From Azospirillum thermophilum (GTDB taxonomy: Bacteria; Pseudomonadota; Alphaproteobacteria; Azospirillales; Azospirillaceae), in the NCBI RefSeq assembly GCF_003130795.1, contig NZ_CP029356.1, positions 580,501 through 644,500 on the forward strand: DNA of 64,000 nucleotides. The letters are read 5' to 3'. A program made the translations under genes and the position numbers. Numbering within the stretch: the stretch's first letter is position 1; every line of letters begins with the position of its first letter. Positions 19,896 through 30,660 of the stretch are shown here, one piece after another. The notes beneath the pieces were generated by a model. That model made no database searches, was not told where the DNA came from, and worked only from the letters and a program-made list of their open reading frames with translations.

Positions 19896-21605
19896 CTAGC
19901 GCAGGCCGGCCTGCCCGAGCAGCCGGTAGAACTCCCGGAGCGCCCCCTGCTGCAGGGCGCGGTCCGGGAGGTCGCTGACGTATTTCTGCTCGAACTGCGG
20001 CTGGCGGAGATGCGCGATCACCCGGTCGCGCACCAGCGCCAGCGCGCCGGGGCTCTGCAGGATGCCCGGCGCGCAAAGCTGGATCAGCCGGTTGGCCCGG
20101 TGCCGCAGCGGATCGTCGATCCGGTCCAGCCGTTCGATCACCCGGCAGTCGGTGATGTAGCGGACCAGCAGCCGGTCGATGTTCTCCGAGATGCGGCCGC
20201 GCAGGGGCTCGGCGAGGGTCGAGTCCGCGACCTGCCGGTAGAGGCGCGTCATCTTCTCCAGGTTGATCCGCGGCGTTTCCTCGATCCGCAGGAACCGCTC
20301 GAACTCCTGCGGGTCGGCCGTCGTCCGTTCCAGCAGCCGTCCGACGTCGGCGGCGTGCTGCCGTCCGAGGCCGGAGTCCGCCAGAGCCAGCAGGAAACGC
20401 ACCCGGTCGCCGCGGTCCTTGTGGAGGTCCGACAGTTCCTCCATCGCCTTGCGGCGGCCGAGCGCTCCGCCATTCTCCAGGAAGCGCATGTGGCGCAGGA
20501 CCAGCGCCTCCGCCATCGGAGGGCCGCCGAGCAGCCCGTCCGGGCCGGTCAGCCGCCTCAGGATGTCGCAATGCGCCGCCCAGTCGGCGTTGCGGTCGTG
20601 GCGATGGAGCGGCTGGGTCCCCCGCAACTGCCGTCGCAGGATGTCCAGCAGGACGGTCCGCGTCTCCACCAGATCGTGGAAGGCCAGCAGTTCGTTGAGA
20701 TGGAGTGCGGCATCATCGTCCGGCCGGCCCTTGGCGTCGAGGCGTCCGCGGGCGAGGTCGGCCAGGCTGCACAACGCTTCGCCCAGGCTGCCCTGGGCGC
20801 CCAGCAGCGCCTGCACGACCGAAGGGGCGCCCAGCACGTCGGCGATGGCGCCGTCCAGCACGGCCAGCGGCTCCTCCGCCAGCCCGCCGTCCTGCCGGAC
20901 CAGCTCCGCCAGATACTCCAGCTTGGCGAGCCAGTTGCGGAGCTGGACCAGCTCGCGCGAGAGCACCACGCGGGCGAGGAAGTCGCGCTCCTCCGGCGCC
21001 TCCGTCTCCGCCAGCCGGGAGAAGGCCGGGGCGAAGCCGCTGTCCGCGACCTCCGGCAGGTCCTTCCGGGCACAGGCCCTGCGCGTCCGTTCCCGCACGC
21101 CGTCGATCAGGCCGTGCAACTCGTCCCGCCGGCCGCGGCTGTCGAGCGCGTAGTGTTCGGCCTGCAGCACCGCCACCCGTCCGACCGCGTTCTGCAGCAG
21201 CGTGTCGCTGTCGGTCAGCCGGCGCAGTTCGGGGAAGTTGTGCAGCAGCTCGGTGGGTGTGACGACATGCCGCTCCACGTAGTTGCGCAGCAGCCGGTTC
21301 ATCGCGATGCGCGCGTCGACCGAGAAGAGGTCGGCCACCGCCCGGCAGGGGGGCGGCGCCTCGTCCAGCGGGGCGACGGTGACGGCGGTGTGGAGCGCGC
21401 GGAACTCCTGGTGCAGTTCCGTCTCGACATGGCGGCCGTCGGCGCGCAGCCAGTCGCGGACGATGCGCACCCCCTCCACCCGGCCGCCGGACAGCAGGCG
21501 CCGGGCATGGCTGCGGGCCTCCGCCTCGCTCGTGAAGCGGGCGTCGAGGACCCAATGGTCCTGCAGGTAGAGCTGGACTTCGTAACTGCTTCCCGCCGGA
21601 GACAT
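19896..21605 (-). CDS. Uncharacterised 569-residue mostly helical protein
   Basis: I do not recognise this protein. The first 60 residues (YEVQLYLQDHWVLDARFTSE) look like a small alpha/beta domain. The rest is predicted by eye to be mostly helical, Leu/Arg/Glu-rich and repeat-like, with no signal peptide, membrane segment or catalytic motif. The C-terminal half (ISENIDRLLVRYITDCRVIERLDR) is well ordered, and codon use matches the neighbours, so it is a real gene. An ATG at 21635 would add ten residues. It converges with serC and diverges from hisZ. It is probably cytosolic. A structural or signalling scaffold role is possible but not shown. Confidence 0.75.
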   Translation of the reverse strand: MSPAGSSYEVQLYLQDHWVLDARFTSEAEARSHARRLLSGGRVEGVRIVRDWLRADGRHVETELHQEFRALHTAVTVAPLDEAPPPCRAVADLFSVDARIAMNRLLRNYVERHVVTPTELLHNFPELRRLTDSDTLLQNAVGRVAVLQAEHYALDSRGRRDELHGLIDGVRERTRRACARKDLPEVADSGFAPAFSRLAETEAPEERDFLARVVLSRELVQLRNWLAKLEYLAELVRQDGGLAEEPLAVLDGAIADVLGAPSVVQALLGAQGSLGEALCSLADLARGRLDAKGRPDDDAALHLNELLAFHDLVETRTVLLDILRRQLRGTQPLHRHDRNADWAAHCDILRRLTGPDGLLGGPPMAEALVLRHMRFLENGGALGRRKAMEELSDLHKDRGDRVRFLLALADSGLGRQHAADVGRLLERTTADPQEFERFLRIEETPRINLEKMTRLYRQVADSTLAEPLRGRISENIDRLLVRYITDCRVIERLDRIDDPLRHRANRLIQLCAPGILQSPGALALVRDRVIAHLRQPQFEQKYVSDLPDRALQQGALREFYRLLGQAGLR

Positions 21606-21878
21606 GCGGCGCCCGCCCCCAACCGTTCGGCGCATCCGGTGGCAGGATTGGATGATATTCGGAGCAAATCAATCCAATTGTCGCCTGAATACAATGGTGT
21701 CCTGCCGGCCGGCCGGGTCGCGGATGTGCGGGGCGCAGGGGAGGCGGTCACGGGCCGCGGGGCTTTTCCGTTTGCATGGCGGCCGGGTGTCGGGTATTGA
21801 CCCGGCCCGTGTGCCGTCGTTTCGTGACGACGCATGCCGAATGGCGACCACGGTTCCTTTCAAGAGACGACGCTGGCC

Positions 21879-23042
21879 ATGCCCGCCGACCCGATGAGCA
21901 CCGCCCTGCTGCCCGCCGGATTGCACGATGTGCTGCCGAACGAGGCGTCGCACGAAGCGGACACGGTGGAGCGCCTGCTGGCGGAGTTCGCCGGCCTCGG
22001 CTATCAGCGCGTCAAGCCGCCGCTGGTCGAGTTCGAGGACAGTCTGCTGTCCGGCTCCGGTGCGGCGATGGCGCAGCAGACCTTCCGGCTGATGGACCCG
22101 CTGTCGCAGCGGATGATGGCCGTGCGCGCCGACATCACGCCGCAGATCGCCCGCATCGCCACCACCCGCCTGAAGAACGAGCCGCGGCCGGTGCGGCTGT
22201 GCTACGCCGGGCAGGTGCTGCGGGTGAAGGGGTCGCAGCTTCGCCAGGAGCGGCAGTTCACCCAGGTCGGCGTCGAGCTGATCGGCCCGCTGCAGCCCGA
22301 GGCGGACGCCGAGGTGATCCTGCTCGCCGTCCAGGCGCTGGAGGCGGTCGGTGTCCCGCACCTGTCGGTCGACCTGTGCGTTCCCACCATGGTGTCGCGC
22401 ATCTGCCGCGGCCTGGGCCTCGGCGAGGAGGAGACACGCCACCTGCGTGCCGCCCTCGACCGCAAGGACGCCGCCGGCGTGGCCGCGGTGGGTGGTCCGG
22501 CAGCCCCCCTGCTGCAGACGCTGATGGCCGCCTCCGGGCCGGCCGGCCGCGCCATGCAGGCGCTGGGCGCGCTGGCCCTGCCGGAAGCGGCGGAGACCGA
22601 CCGCCGCCGGCTGACCGAGACGCTGCGCCTGCTGCGCGCCGCCAAGCCGGACCTGACGGTGACGATCGACCTGGTGGAGCATCGCGGCTTCGAGTACCAG
22701 ACCGGCCTCAGCTTCACCCTGTTCTCGCGCGATGCGTCGGGCGAGTTGGGGCAGGGCGGCCGCTATCGCGCCGGCGCCCGGCCGGATGCCGAAGAGGACG
22801 GGGAACCTTCCACCGGGTTCACGCTGTATATGGATACGCTGCTGCGCGTCGTTCCGGCGACGCAGGCGGCGAGGCGCGTATTCGTGCCGCATGGTACCGA
22901 CTGGGCCGTCGCGGGCAAGCTGCGCGCCGAGGGCTGGGTGACGGTGGCCGGGCTTTCGCCGGCAGCCGATCCGGTGGCGGAGGCGAGGCGCCTCCAGTGC
23001 GGCCACCGTCTGGCGGACGGCTCCGTCCAGCCGGTGGACTGA
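21879..23042 (+). CDS. hisZ: ATP phosphoribosyltransferase regulatory subunit
   Basis: A HisRS-like protein without the anticodon-binding domain, which pairs with short-form HisG in the first step of histidine synthesis. It starts with LLPAGLHDVLPNEA, has the class II core (ADITPQIARIA and the region around YQTGLSFTLFS), and ends at about 387 residues with the alphaproteobacterial tail. ATG 21879 and ATG 21894 are both possible starts. purA follows 69 bases later. hisG is not in the window. Confidence 0.93.
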   Translation: MPADPMSTALLPAGLHDVLPNEASHEADTVERLLAEFAGLGYQRVKPPLVEFEDSLLSGSGAAMAQQTFRLMDPLSQRMMAVRADITPQIARIATTRLKNEPRPVRLCYAGQVLRVKGSQLRQERQFTQVGVELIGPLQPEADAEVILLAVQALEAVGVPHLSVDLCVPTMVSRICRGLGLGEEETRHLRAALDRKDAAGVAAVGGPAAPLLQTLMAASGPAGRAMQALGALALPEAAETDRRRLTETLRLLRAAKPDLTVTIDLVEHRGFEYQTGLSFTLFSRDASGELGQGGRYRAGARPDAEEDGEPSTGFTLYMDTLLRVVPATQAARRVFVPHGTDWAVAGKLRAEGWVTVAGLSPAADPVAEARRLQCGHRLADGSVQPVD

Positions 23043-23111
23043 GGGTTTCGGACCCCTCCCCATCGGGGGTGAGGGGACAGTTGCGTTTTCATTCTTGTTG
23101 CGGAGACACAG

Positions 23112-24404
<1,293 letters not shown>

Positions 24405-24465
24405 GCGGTTACCCACCAGGCATTGCAGCCGGCCGGTCCTTTAACTCCGCTTTAAGGAGGGAGAG

Positions 24466-24481
24466 GGCAGGCCGGCCTGCC
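24466..24481. terminator. Palindrome after purA
   Basis: GGCAGGCCGGCCTGCC is a perfect 16-base palindrome 61 bases after the purA stop. An AT-rich run with T clusters (24483-24505) follows, which fits a purA terminator. The same AT-rich stretch may hold the promoter of the next gene. Confidence 0.45.
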
Positions 24482-24555
24482 ATTAAGACTTTATTTCCCC
24501 TTTTTGCGCCACCTAAGGCGTGCACACGCTCGCAGGCCCAGGGGAATCGCAGGTC

Positions 24556-26592
24556 ATGCCGTCCGACACCGCTGCCGCCGTCGATCGGACGCTGTCCACC
24601 GCCGACCCCGTCCGGCTCGGCGAACGGTACGAGATCCTTCCCGACCTGCCGCTGCCGGCGCTGAACGCCGTCGGGGGAAACGCCTTCACGGCCAAGGCCC
24701 TGCGCGACAAGCGGCAGGAACCCTTCGCGATCATCTGCCACCCGACGACCCTGCCGCGCACCGACATCGCGGCCACCGTCTCCAGCTTCGACAACGGCAC
24801 GCACATGCGGCTGCTCGACTGGGGGCTGGTGGACTGGCCGCAGGAACGGGGAGGCCGTCGGTATTGCATGATCTTCGAGCGGCCGGGCGGCCGCCGGCTG
24901 ATGAACGCCATCACCGACAGCATGGAGCCGATGCCGGAGGACCAGCTCACCCGGCAGATCGTCCATCCGCTGGTGCCGGCGCTGAAGGAGATTTCGAGTC
25001 GCGGCGTGGTGCATGGCGCGATCCGGCCGACCAACCTGTTCTTCCGCGACATCGCCTCGGGCGGGCTGATGCTGGGCGAATGCGTCTCGACGCAGCCCGG
25101 CTACGGCCAGCCGCTGCTGCTGGAGACCATCGAGCGCGGCATGGCCCAGCCGGCCGGGCGCGGCACCGGCACCATCGCCGACGACCTCTACTCGCTGGGC
25201 GTCACGCTCCTGCTGCTCCTGCTCGGCCGCAACCCGGTCTCCGGCATGGACGACGAGGCCATCCTGCAGGCGAAGATCGAGCGCGGCTCCTTCCCCGCGC
25301 TGGTCGGGCAGCTTCGCCTGCCGCTGGCAATCGGCGAGGTGATCCGCGGCCTGCTGGTCGACGATCCCAAGCAGCGCTGGACGCTGAACGACCTCGACCT
25401 CTGGGTCGCCGGCCGCCGGCTCAGCCCGAAGCAGCCGCAGATCTCCCGCCGCGCCGCCCGGCCGCTGGAATTCCAGGGGGCCGAGTACTGGCACTGCCGC
25501 ACGCTGGGCCGCGCCTTCGCACGCAACGTCTCCGCCGCCACCTCGGTGATCGAAAGCGGCGAGCTCGACAAATGGCTGCGCCGTTCGATGGGCGACGAGG
25601 CGCGGGCGGATGCCGTCGGCAACGCCGTGCAGACCGCCAGCAGCGGCAAGGTCGGCAGCATGGCGGAACGGCTGGTGGCCCGCGTCTGCATGGCGCTCGA
25701 CCCGACCGCGCCGATCCGCTACCGCGGCCGGGCGATGATGCCGGACGGCATCGGCGGCGCGCTGGCCGACGCCTATATCCGCGGCGAGTCGCCCCAGGCG
25801 GTGGCCGAGATCATCAACAACCAGCTCCCCATGTTCTGGGTGAACGTCCAGTCGGACTTCAAGCCGGAGTTCGTGCCGCTGGTCCAGACCTACGACCAGC
25901 TCCGCAGCTTCATGGAGCGGACCTCCTACGGGCTGGGGCTCGAGCGGGTGCTGTACGAGATGAATCCGGCGATGCCGTGCATCAGCCCGCTGGTTCTCAA
26001 GCAACTGCCGACCAACCCGGGAGAGCTGCTGCGGGCGCTCGACTGGGCGGCGGCGGGCGGCGAACGGCACAAGGACCCGGTGGACCGCCATATCGCCGCC
26101 TTCCTGGCCGCCCGGATGAAGCGCAGCGACGACCTGCTCTACACCCAGCTCGCCGCCGGGGTGGAGCCGATCCGCCGCGTCATCGCCATGCTGACGATCC
26201 TGGCGGAGGTGCAGGCCCGTACCGGCATCGACGGGCTGTCGCATCTCGCCGCCTGGGTGGTCTCGCTGCTCGATCCCGCCTTCCGGCGGTTCCACAGCCG
26301 GCCGCAGCAGGACGTGGTGCGCAAGGCCGCCGATTCGGCCGCGCACAACGGCCGCCTGACCGAGCTGCTGAAGGTGGTGGACGATCCCGAGTCGCTGCGC
26401 CGCGACCGGCTGGAGTTCGAGGCGGCGCAGATCGCCTATCGCGAGGCCGACGCGGAGATGGAGAAGGTCCGCCACACCATCGCCGACCGCAACAGCATCG
26501 TCGAAAGCTCCGGCCGGCAGGCGGCGGCGATCGTGTCAAGCCTGGTGTCCACCATCCTGGTCGCCGGCATCATCCTGTTCTTCGCGTTCTAG
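24556..26592 (+). CDS. Tail-anchored kinase-fold protein, likely pseudokinase
   Basis: A 678-residue protein whose first 300 residues resemble a eukaryotic-like Ser/Thr kinase. The catalytic loop is HGAIRPTN (153-160) where HRDxKPxN is expected, so the catalytic Asp is missing. The DFG position reads LGEC (173-176), and there is no clear glycine loop. The later motif DDLYSLGVTLLLLLLG (209-224) is well kept. Residues 300-640 are unassigned. A single hydrophobic segment at the C-terminus (VSSLVSTILVAGIILFFAF) would tail-anchor it. ATG 24556 is preferred over GTG 24520. The small membrane protein downstream is probably its partner. Confidence 0.8.
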   Translation: MPSDTAAAVDRTLSTADPVRLGERYEILPDLPLPALNAVGGNAFTAKALRDKRQEPFAIICHPTTLPRTDIAATVSSFDNGTHMRLLDWGLVDWPQERGGRRYCMIFERPGGRRLMNAITDSMEPMPEDQLTRQIVHPLVPALKEISSRGVVHGAIRPTNLFFRDIASGGLMLGECVSTQPGYGQPLLLETIERGMAQPAGRGTGTIADDLYSLGVTLLLLLLGRNPVSGMDDEAILQAKIERGSFPALVGQLRLPLAIGEVIRGLLVDDPKQRWTLNDLDLWVAGRRLSPKQPQISRRAARPLEFQGAEYWHCRTLGRAFARNVSAATSVIESGELDKWLRRSMGDEARADAVGNAVQTASSGKVGSMAERLVARVCMALDPTAPIRYRGRAMMPDGIGGALADAYIRGESPQAVAEIINNQLPMFWVNVQSDFKPEFVPLVQTYDQLRSFMERTSYGLGLERVLYEMNPAMPCISPLVLKQLPTNPGELLRALDWAAAGGERHKDPVDRHIAAFLAARMKRSDDLLYTQLAAGVEPIRRVIAMLTILAEVQARTGIDGLSHLAAWVVSLLDPAFRRFHSRPQQDVVRKAADSAAHNGRLTELLKVVDDPESLRRDRLEFEAAQIAYREADAEMEKVRHTIADRNSIVESSGRQAAAIVSSLVSTILVAGIILFFAF

Positions 26593-26610
26593 AAGGGATC
26601 GGAGCAATCC

Positions 26611-27111
26611 ATGGCAGGAAGGCGCAGGAAGAAGAAAGGCGGGATGCTGACGCTGATCCTGCTGATCATCCCGGCGGCGCTGATCGTGCTGCCGACCTCC
26701 ATGCTGTTCGCGGTGGGGATGATCCCGACCATCGTCGCCTATGTCGTGGACCGCGATCCGGAGAAGACGGCGCCGATCACCGTCGGCGGGCTGAACTTCT
26801 GCGGCTGCATGCCCTTCGCCATTCAACTGTGGAAGCACAACCACACCATCGGCGCCGCGGCGAAGCTGCTGGCCGATCCGGTGTCCTGGCTGGTGATGTA
26901 CGGCGCCGCCGCGGTCGGCTGGGGCATCTACTACGCCGTGCCGCCGCTGGTCGCCGGCATCGAGGTGTCCCGCGCCGAAAAGCGCGTGGAGGTTCTGAAG
27001 CAGAAGAAGGTCGCCCTGGTGCAGGAATGGGGGCCGGACGTCGCAGGCGACTTCTACGACGACAGCGGCGGGCCGGAGCCGGGCATGGAAGAGGCGCAGG
27101 CGGCGGGCTGA
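26611..27111 (+). CDS. Small membrane protein paired with the pseudokinase
   Basis: A 166-residue protein with a very basic start (MAGRRRKKKGG), then two hydrophobic stretches (about 12-42) that could form a hairpin or one long helix. A short conserved segment with GLNFCGCMPFAIQLWKHNH follows, then another membrane helix (about 90-112) and a charged cytoplasmic tail with a short coiled coil (EKRVEVLKQKK). The acidic last 25 residues look disordered. The function is unknown. It starts 18 bases after the pseudokinase stop, so the two are one operon and may form a membrane complex. Confidence 0.78.
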   Translation: MAGRRRKKKGGMLTLILLIIPAALIVLPTSMLFAVGMIPTIVAYVVDRDPEKTAPITVGGLNFCGCMPFAIQLWKHNHTIGAAAKLLADPVSWLVMYGAAAVGWGIYYAVPPLVAGIEVSRAEKRVEVLKQKKVALVQEWGPDVAGDFYDDSGGPEPGMEEAQAAG

Positions 27112-27144
27112 GCCGCCGCTTGCCGCCGCGTCACCGGGGCTGGG

Positions 27145-28029
27145 TCACATCGCCAGCTTCTGCTCGACCGCCGCGTTCTTGATCGCCTTCTGCAGCTTCT
27201 CGAAGGCGCGGACCTCGATCTGGCGGACGCGCTCGCGGCTGATGCCGTACTTCTGCGACAGATCCTCCAGCGTGGTGGGGGTCTCGCGCAGCCGCCGCTC
27301 CATCAGGATGTCGCGCTCGCGCTCGTTCAGGTGGGCCATGGCGCCGGTCAGCAGCTTCCGGCGCTTCTTCAGCTCCTCCTGCTCGGCCAGCGAGATTTCC
27401 TGGTTGGCGCTTTCGTCCACCAGCCAGTCCTGCCACTCGCCCTCGCTGTCGGCGCGCAGCGGCGCGTTCAGCGAGTGGTCGGGGCTCGCCAGCCGGCGGT
27501 TCATGTTGACGACGTCCTGCTCCGGCACCTCCAGCGTCTGGGCGATGGAGCGCACCTGCTCGGGCGACATGTCGCCTTCCTCGATGGCCTGCATCTGGCC
27601 CTTCAGCCGGCGCAGGTTGAAGAACAGCTTCTTCTGGGCGGCGGTGGTGCCCATCTTCACCAGCGACCAGCTGTGCAGGATGTATTCCTGGATCGCCGCG
27701 CGGATCCACCACATGGCATAGGTCGCCAGCCGGAAGCCGCGGTCGGGGTCGAAGCGCTTGACCGCCTGCATCATGCCGACGTTGCCTTCGGAGATCAGCT
27801 CCGACAGGGGCAGTCCGTAGCCGCGGTAGCCCATGGCGATCTTCGCCACGAGACGCAGGTGGCTGGTGACGAGCTGATGGGCGGCATCGGAGTCCGCATG
27901 CTCCTGCCAGCGCTTGGCAAGCATGTACTCCCGATCCGGGTCCAGCATCGGGAACTTGCGGATTTCCTGGAGGTAGCGGGAGAGATTGCTCTCCGAGCTG
28001 ATCACCGGAACGCTGGATGCCGTCGCCAT
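27145..28029 (-). CDS. rpoH: RNA polymerase heat-shock sigma factor (sigma-32)
   Basis: A 294-residue group 3 sigma factor. Region 2 contains RGYGLPLSELISEGNVGMMQ and the promoter-melting AMWWIRAAIQEYI. The RpoH box QKKLFFNLRR, bound by DnaK/FtsH-dependent control, is present. Region 4 carries the helix-turn-helix TLEDLSQKYGISRERVRQIE. It lies downstream of rluD in the same direction, a common order in this class, and may be partly co-transcribed with it. Many Rhodospirillales have more than one rpoH. Confidence 0.97.
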   Translation of the reverse strand: MATASSVPVISSESNLSRYLQEIRKFPMLDPDREYMLAKRWQEHADSDAAHQLVTSHLRLVAKIAMGYRGYGLPLSELISEGNVGMMQAVKRFDPDRGFRLATYAMWWIRAAIQEYILHSWSLVKMGTTAAQKKLFFNLRRLKGQMQAIEEGDMSPEQVRSIAQTLEVPEQDVVNMNRRLASPDHSLNAPLRADSEGEWQDWLVDESANQEISLAEQEELKKRRKLLTGAMAHLNERERDILMERRLRETPTTLEDLSQKYGISRERVRQIEVRAFEKLQKAIKNAAVEQKLAM

Positions 28030-28180
28030 GGTTCAACCCCTCTGCGAGGGTCGCCATTGCCGCCTTCCCGATGGGATGGCGCGGGACCCCTCTTGGTCTG
28101 GGCCGGACGGCAGGCCGGAGCCGCCGTCACCGCCTCTCATTGGTCAACGATAGCCAAGGAACCTGCACAGGTATAGTCGA

Positions 28181-29187
28181 TTACAATGAATCCAACGTGA
28201 CAATCAGTTCATGGAGATCGCCCGGCAATTGCGAGTCAAAGCGCAGCTTTTCCTGCCGGCCGGGATGATTGAAGGTCAATGCGGTGGCGTGTAGTGCCTG
28301 CCGCGGGAATCCAACAAGTCGATTGCGGACGGGTTCCGGCAGGGCCGACGCATGTTTCCCGCCGGGCCGCCCGCTGCGCCCCCGGCCATAGAGCGGATCG
28401 CCGACCAGCGGATGCCCGATGTGCGCCATGTGGACGCGGATCTGGTGGGTGCGCCCCGTCTCCAGCACGCATTCGACCAGGGCCGCAGCCGGCCCGAAGG
28501 CCTTGACGACGCGGTAGCGGGTGGCGGCGTGCTTCCCGCCATGCTCGACCACCGCCATCTTCTTGCGGTCGGCCGTGCTGCGGCCGATGGCGCCTTCGAT
28601 CCGGCCCTGCCCGGGCGACGGGACGCCCCAGACGAGCGCCAGATAGGTGCGGCTGAGCGAGCGGTCGGCGAACTGTTCGGTCAGGGCATGGTGGGCGCGG
28701 TCGTTCTTGGCGACCACCATCAGGCCGCTGGTGTCCTTGTCGAGTCGATGGACGATGCCCGGGCGGCGGACCCCGCCGATGCCCGACAGGCTGTCGCCGC
28801 AATGGGCGAGCAGGGCGTTGACCAGCGTGTTGTCGGGGTTGCCGGCGGCGGGATGGACGACCAGCCCGGCGGGCTTGTCGATCACCAGCACGTCCTCGTC
28901 CTCGTAGACGACCGTCAGGGGATGTCCTGGGCGACCGGCTCGGCCGGCTCGGCCTCAGGGATGACCAGCTCGAAGGTCTGGCCGGGTTTGACCCGCAGGG
29001 ACGGGTCCGTTATCGTCCGCCCGCCCTCGCGCACGTGGCCCTGTTCCATCAGGGCCTGCACGCGCGAGCGCGACAGGCCCTCCAGCCCAGCCGCCAGCGC
29101 CTTGTCCAGCCTTTCCCCGGCCGCATCGTCCGGTACGGTGTAGAGGTGGAGGCCGTTGCTGTTGCCGGTATCCGCGGGCTCGGGCAT
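28181..29187 (-). pseudogene. rluD: 23S rRNA pseudouridine synthase RluD, frameshifted
   Basis: The N-terminal S4 RNA-binding domain (GERLDKALAAGLEGLSRSRV) ends in a stop at 28915-28917. The catalytic domain, from VVYEDEDVLVIDKPAG through HRLDKDTSG to the end, is in the next frame. One more base in the C4 run (G4 on the plus strand, 28919-28922) restores a 335-residue RluD. RluD modifies helix 69 of 23S rRNA and is conserved, so a true knockout would be surprising. I place the start at ATG 29187. The gene diverges from the DUF6476 gene. Confidence 0.9.
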
Positions 29188-29235
29188 CGTCTGATCGTCT
29201 TCCTGTTCCAATCGCGCGAGAGTGGACCCCAAACC

Positions 29236-29556
29236 GTGCAGTTCCTCAAGGCACTCGTCGTCATCATGGGCGTTCTGATCATCGCCGGCTTCGCCGTGAT
29301 CGGCGTCGAACTCTACAAGCGCATGAACGATCCGGCCCGCGGAACGCCGGAGCCGGACCGGCCGGTCGCCGGCAAGGCGGTCGAGGACGTGGTGCTCGAC
29401 GTGCCGGCCGGCTCGCGCATCGGCGAGATCGTCGTAACGGGCAACCGTGTCCTGTTCAAAGTGACGCTGCCGCAGGGGCCGGATCGCCTCTATGTTGTCG
29501 ATCCGCGCTCCGGCGCGGTCACCGCCACCATCACGGCCGGAAAGGCCGTTCCCTGA
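29236..29556 (+). CDS. DUF6476-like single-pass membrane protein
   Basis: About 106 residues from a GTG start at 29236, or 96 from ATG 29266. One N-terminal membrane helix (MGVLIIAGFAVIGVELYK) is followed by a short periplasmic domain with VVLDVPAGSRIGEIVVTGN and YVVDPRSGAV, which resembles a small beta-propeller blade. This form fits the alphaproteobacterial DUF6476 family. The function is unknown. It starts about 50 bases from the rluD start on the other strand and precedes the threonine aldolase by 24 bases. Confidence 0.75.
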   Translation: MQFLKALVVIMGVLIIAGFAVIGVELYKRMNDPARGTPEPDRPVAGKAVEDVVLDVPAGSRIGEIVVTGNRVLFKVTLPQGPDRLYVVDPRSGAVTATITAGKAVP

Positions 29557-29579
29557 GGCCGTTCCCCGAGCAGGTCGAG

Positions 29580-30605
29580 ATGAGCCACGATTTCCGCAGC
29601 GACAACGTCGCCGGCGCAGCCCCCGAGGTGATGACGGCGCTGACCGCCGCCTCCACCGGCTTCGCCAGCCCCTACGGCAATGATCCCTGGACGGAGCGGC
29701 TCAATAAGCGCCTCTGCGCCTTGTTCGAGACGGAGGTGGCCGTCTTCCCGGTGGCGACCGGCACGGCGGCCAACGCGCTCGCCCTGTCGGCGGTGGTCCC
29801 GCCCTTCGGCGCGGTCTATTGCCACGAGGAAGCCCACATCCATGTCGACGAGTGCGGCGCGCCGGAATTCTATACCGGCGGTGCCAAGCTGGTCACGCTG
29901 CCGGGCGCCAACGGCAAGCTGACGCCGGACGCGGTGCTGAACGCCCTGAAGACCGCCCAGTTCGGCGTCGTGCACCGCATGCAGCCCTCCGCCCTCAGCC
30001 TGACCCAGGCGACCGAGGCCGGGACCGTCTACCGGCCGGAGGAGGTGGCGGCCCTGGTGGACGTCGCCCACGACCACGGCATGGCCGTGCACATGGACGG
30101 CGCCCGCTTCGCCAACGCGGTCGCGCGGCTCGGCTGCGCGCCGGCGGACCTGACCTGGAAGGCGGGCGTGGACGTGCTGACGCTGGGCGGCACCAAGGGC
30201 GGCTGCCTGGCCGCCGAGGCGGTGATCTTCTTCAACCCGGCCCAGGCCGAGGATTTCGGTTACGGCCGCAAGCGCGGCGGCCATCTGGTGTCGAAGGGGC
30301 GCTTCCTGTCGGCCCAGCTCGACGCCTGGCTGGAGGACGGGCTGTGGCTGCGGCTGGCCGGCCATGCCAACGCCATGGCCGACCGGCTGGCTGCCGGCCT
30401 TTCCGCCCTGCCGGGCGCCACGATCGCCTATCCGGTCGAGGCGAACGAGGTCTTCATCCGTCTTCCCGAGACGGTGATCGTGGCGCTGGAGGCTGCGGGA
30501 TTCTCCTTCTACCGGTGGGACGGCGGACTGATCCGTCTCGTCACCTCTTTCGACACTCCGGCCTGGGCGGTGGACGCGTTCGTGAAAATCGCCAAGAGCG
30601 CGTGA
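29580..30605 (+). CDS. ltaE: Low-specificity L-threonine aldolase
   Basis: A 341-residue fold-type I PLP enzyme that cleaves threonine or allo-threonine to glycine and acetaldehyde. It starts with SHDFRSDNVAGAAPEV, typical of the family. The PLP lysine is Lys206 in LGGTKGG, and HMDGARFANA is conserved. It follows the DUF6476 gene closely, and tRNA-Glu lies 55 bases downstream. Related beta-eliminating lyases look alike, but the family match is good. Confidence 0.93.
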   Translation: MSHDFRSDNVAGAAPEVMTALTAASTGFASPYGNDPWTERLNKRLCALFETEVAVFPVATGTAANALALSAVVPPFGAVYCHEEAHIHVDECGAPEFYTGGAKLVTLPGANGKLTPDAVLNALKTAQFGVVHRMQPSALSLTQATEAGTVYRPEEVAALVDVAHDHGMAVHMDGARFANAVARLGCAPADLTWKAGVDVLTLGGTKGGCLAAEAVIFFNPAQAEDFGYGRKRGGHLVSKGRFLSAQLDAWLEDGLWLRLAGHANAMADRLAAGLSALPGATIAYPVEANEVFIRLPETVIVALEAAGFSFYRWDGGLIRLVTSFDTPAWAVDAFVKIAKSA

Positions 30606-30660
30606 GAAAAGGCTTGATCGGCGGGCGAGGCTTCGTTACAAAGCCGCCCACGCCGACGAC

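Noticed and set aside
20010..21800. 596-residue frame opposite the unrecognised protein gene
   Set aside because: Low-complexity Gln/Arg/Val composition typical of antisense frames. The minus-strand frame has normal amino acid use.
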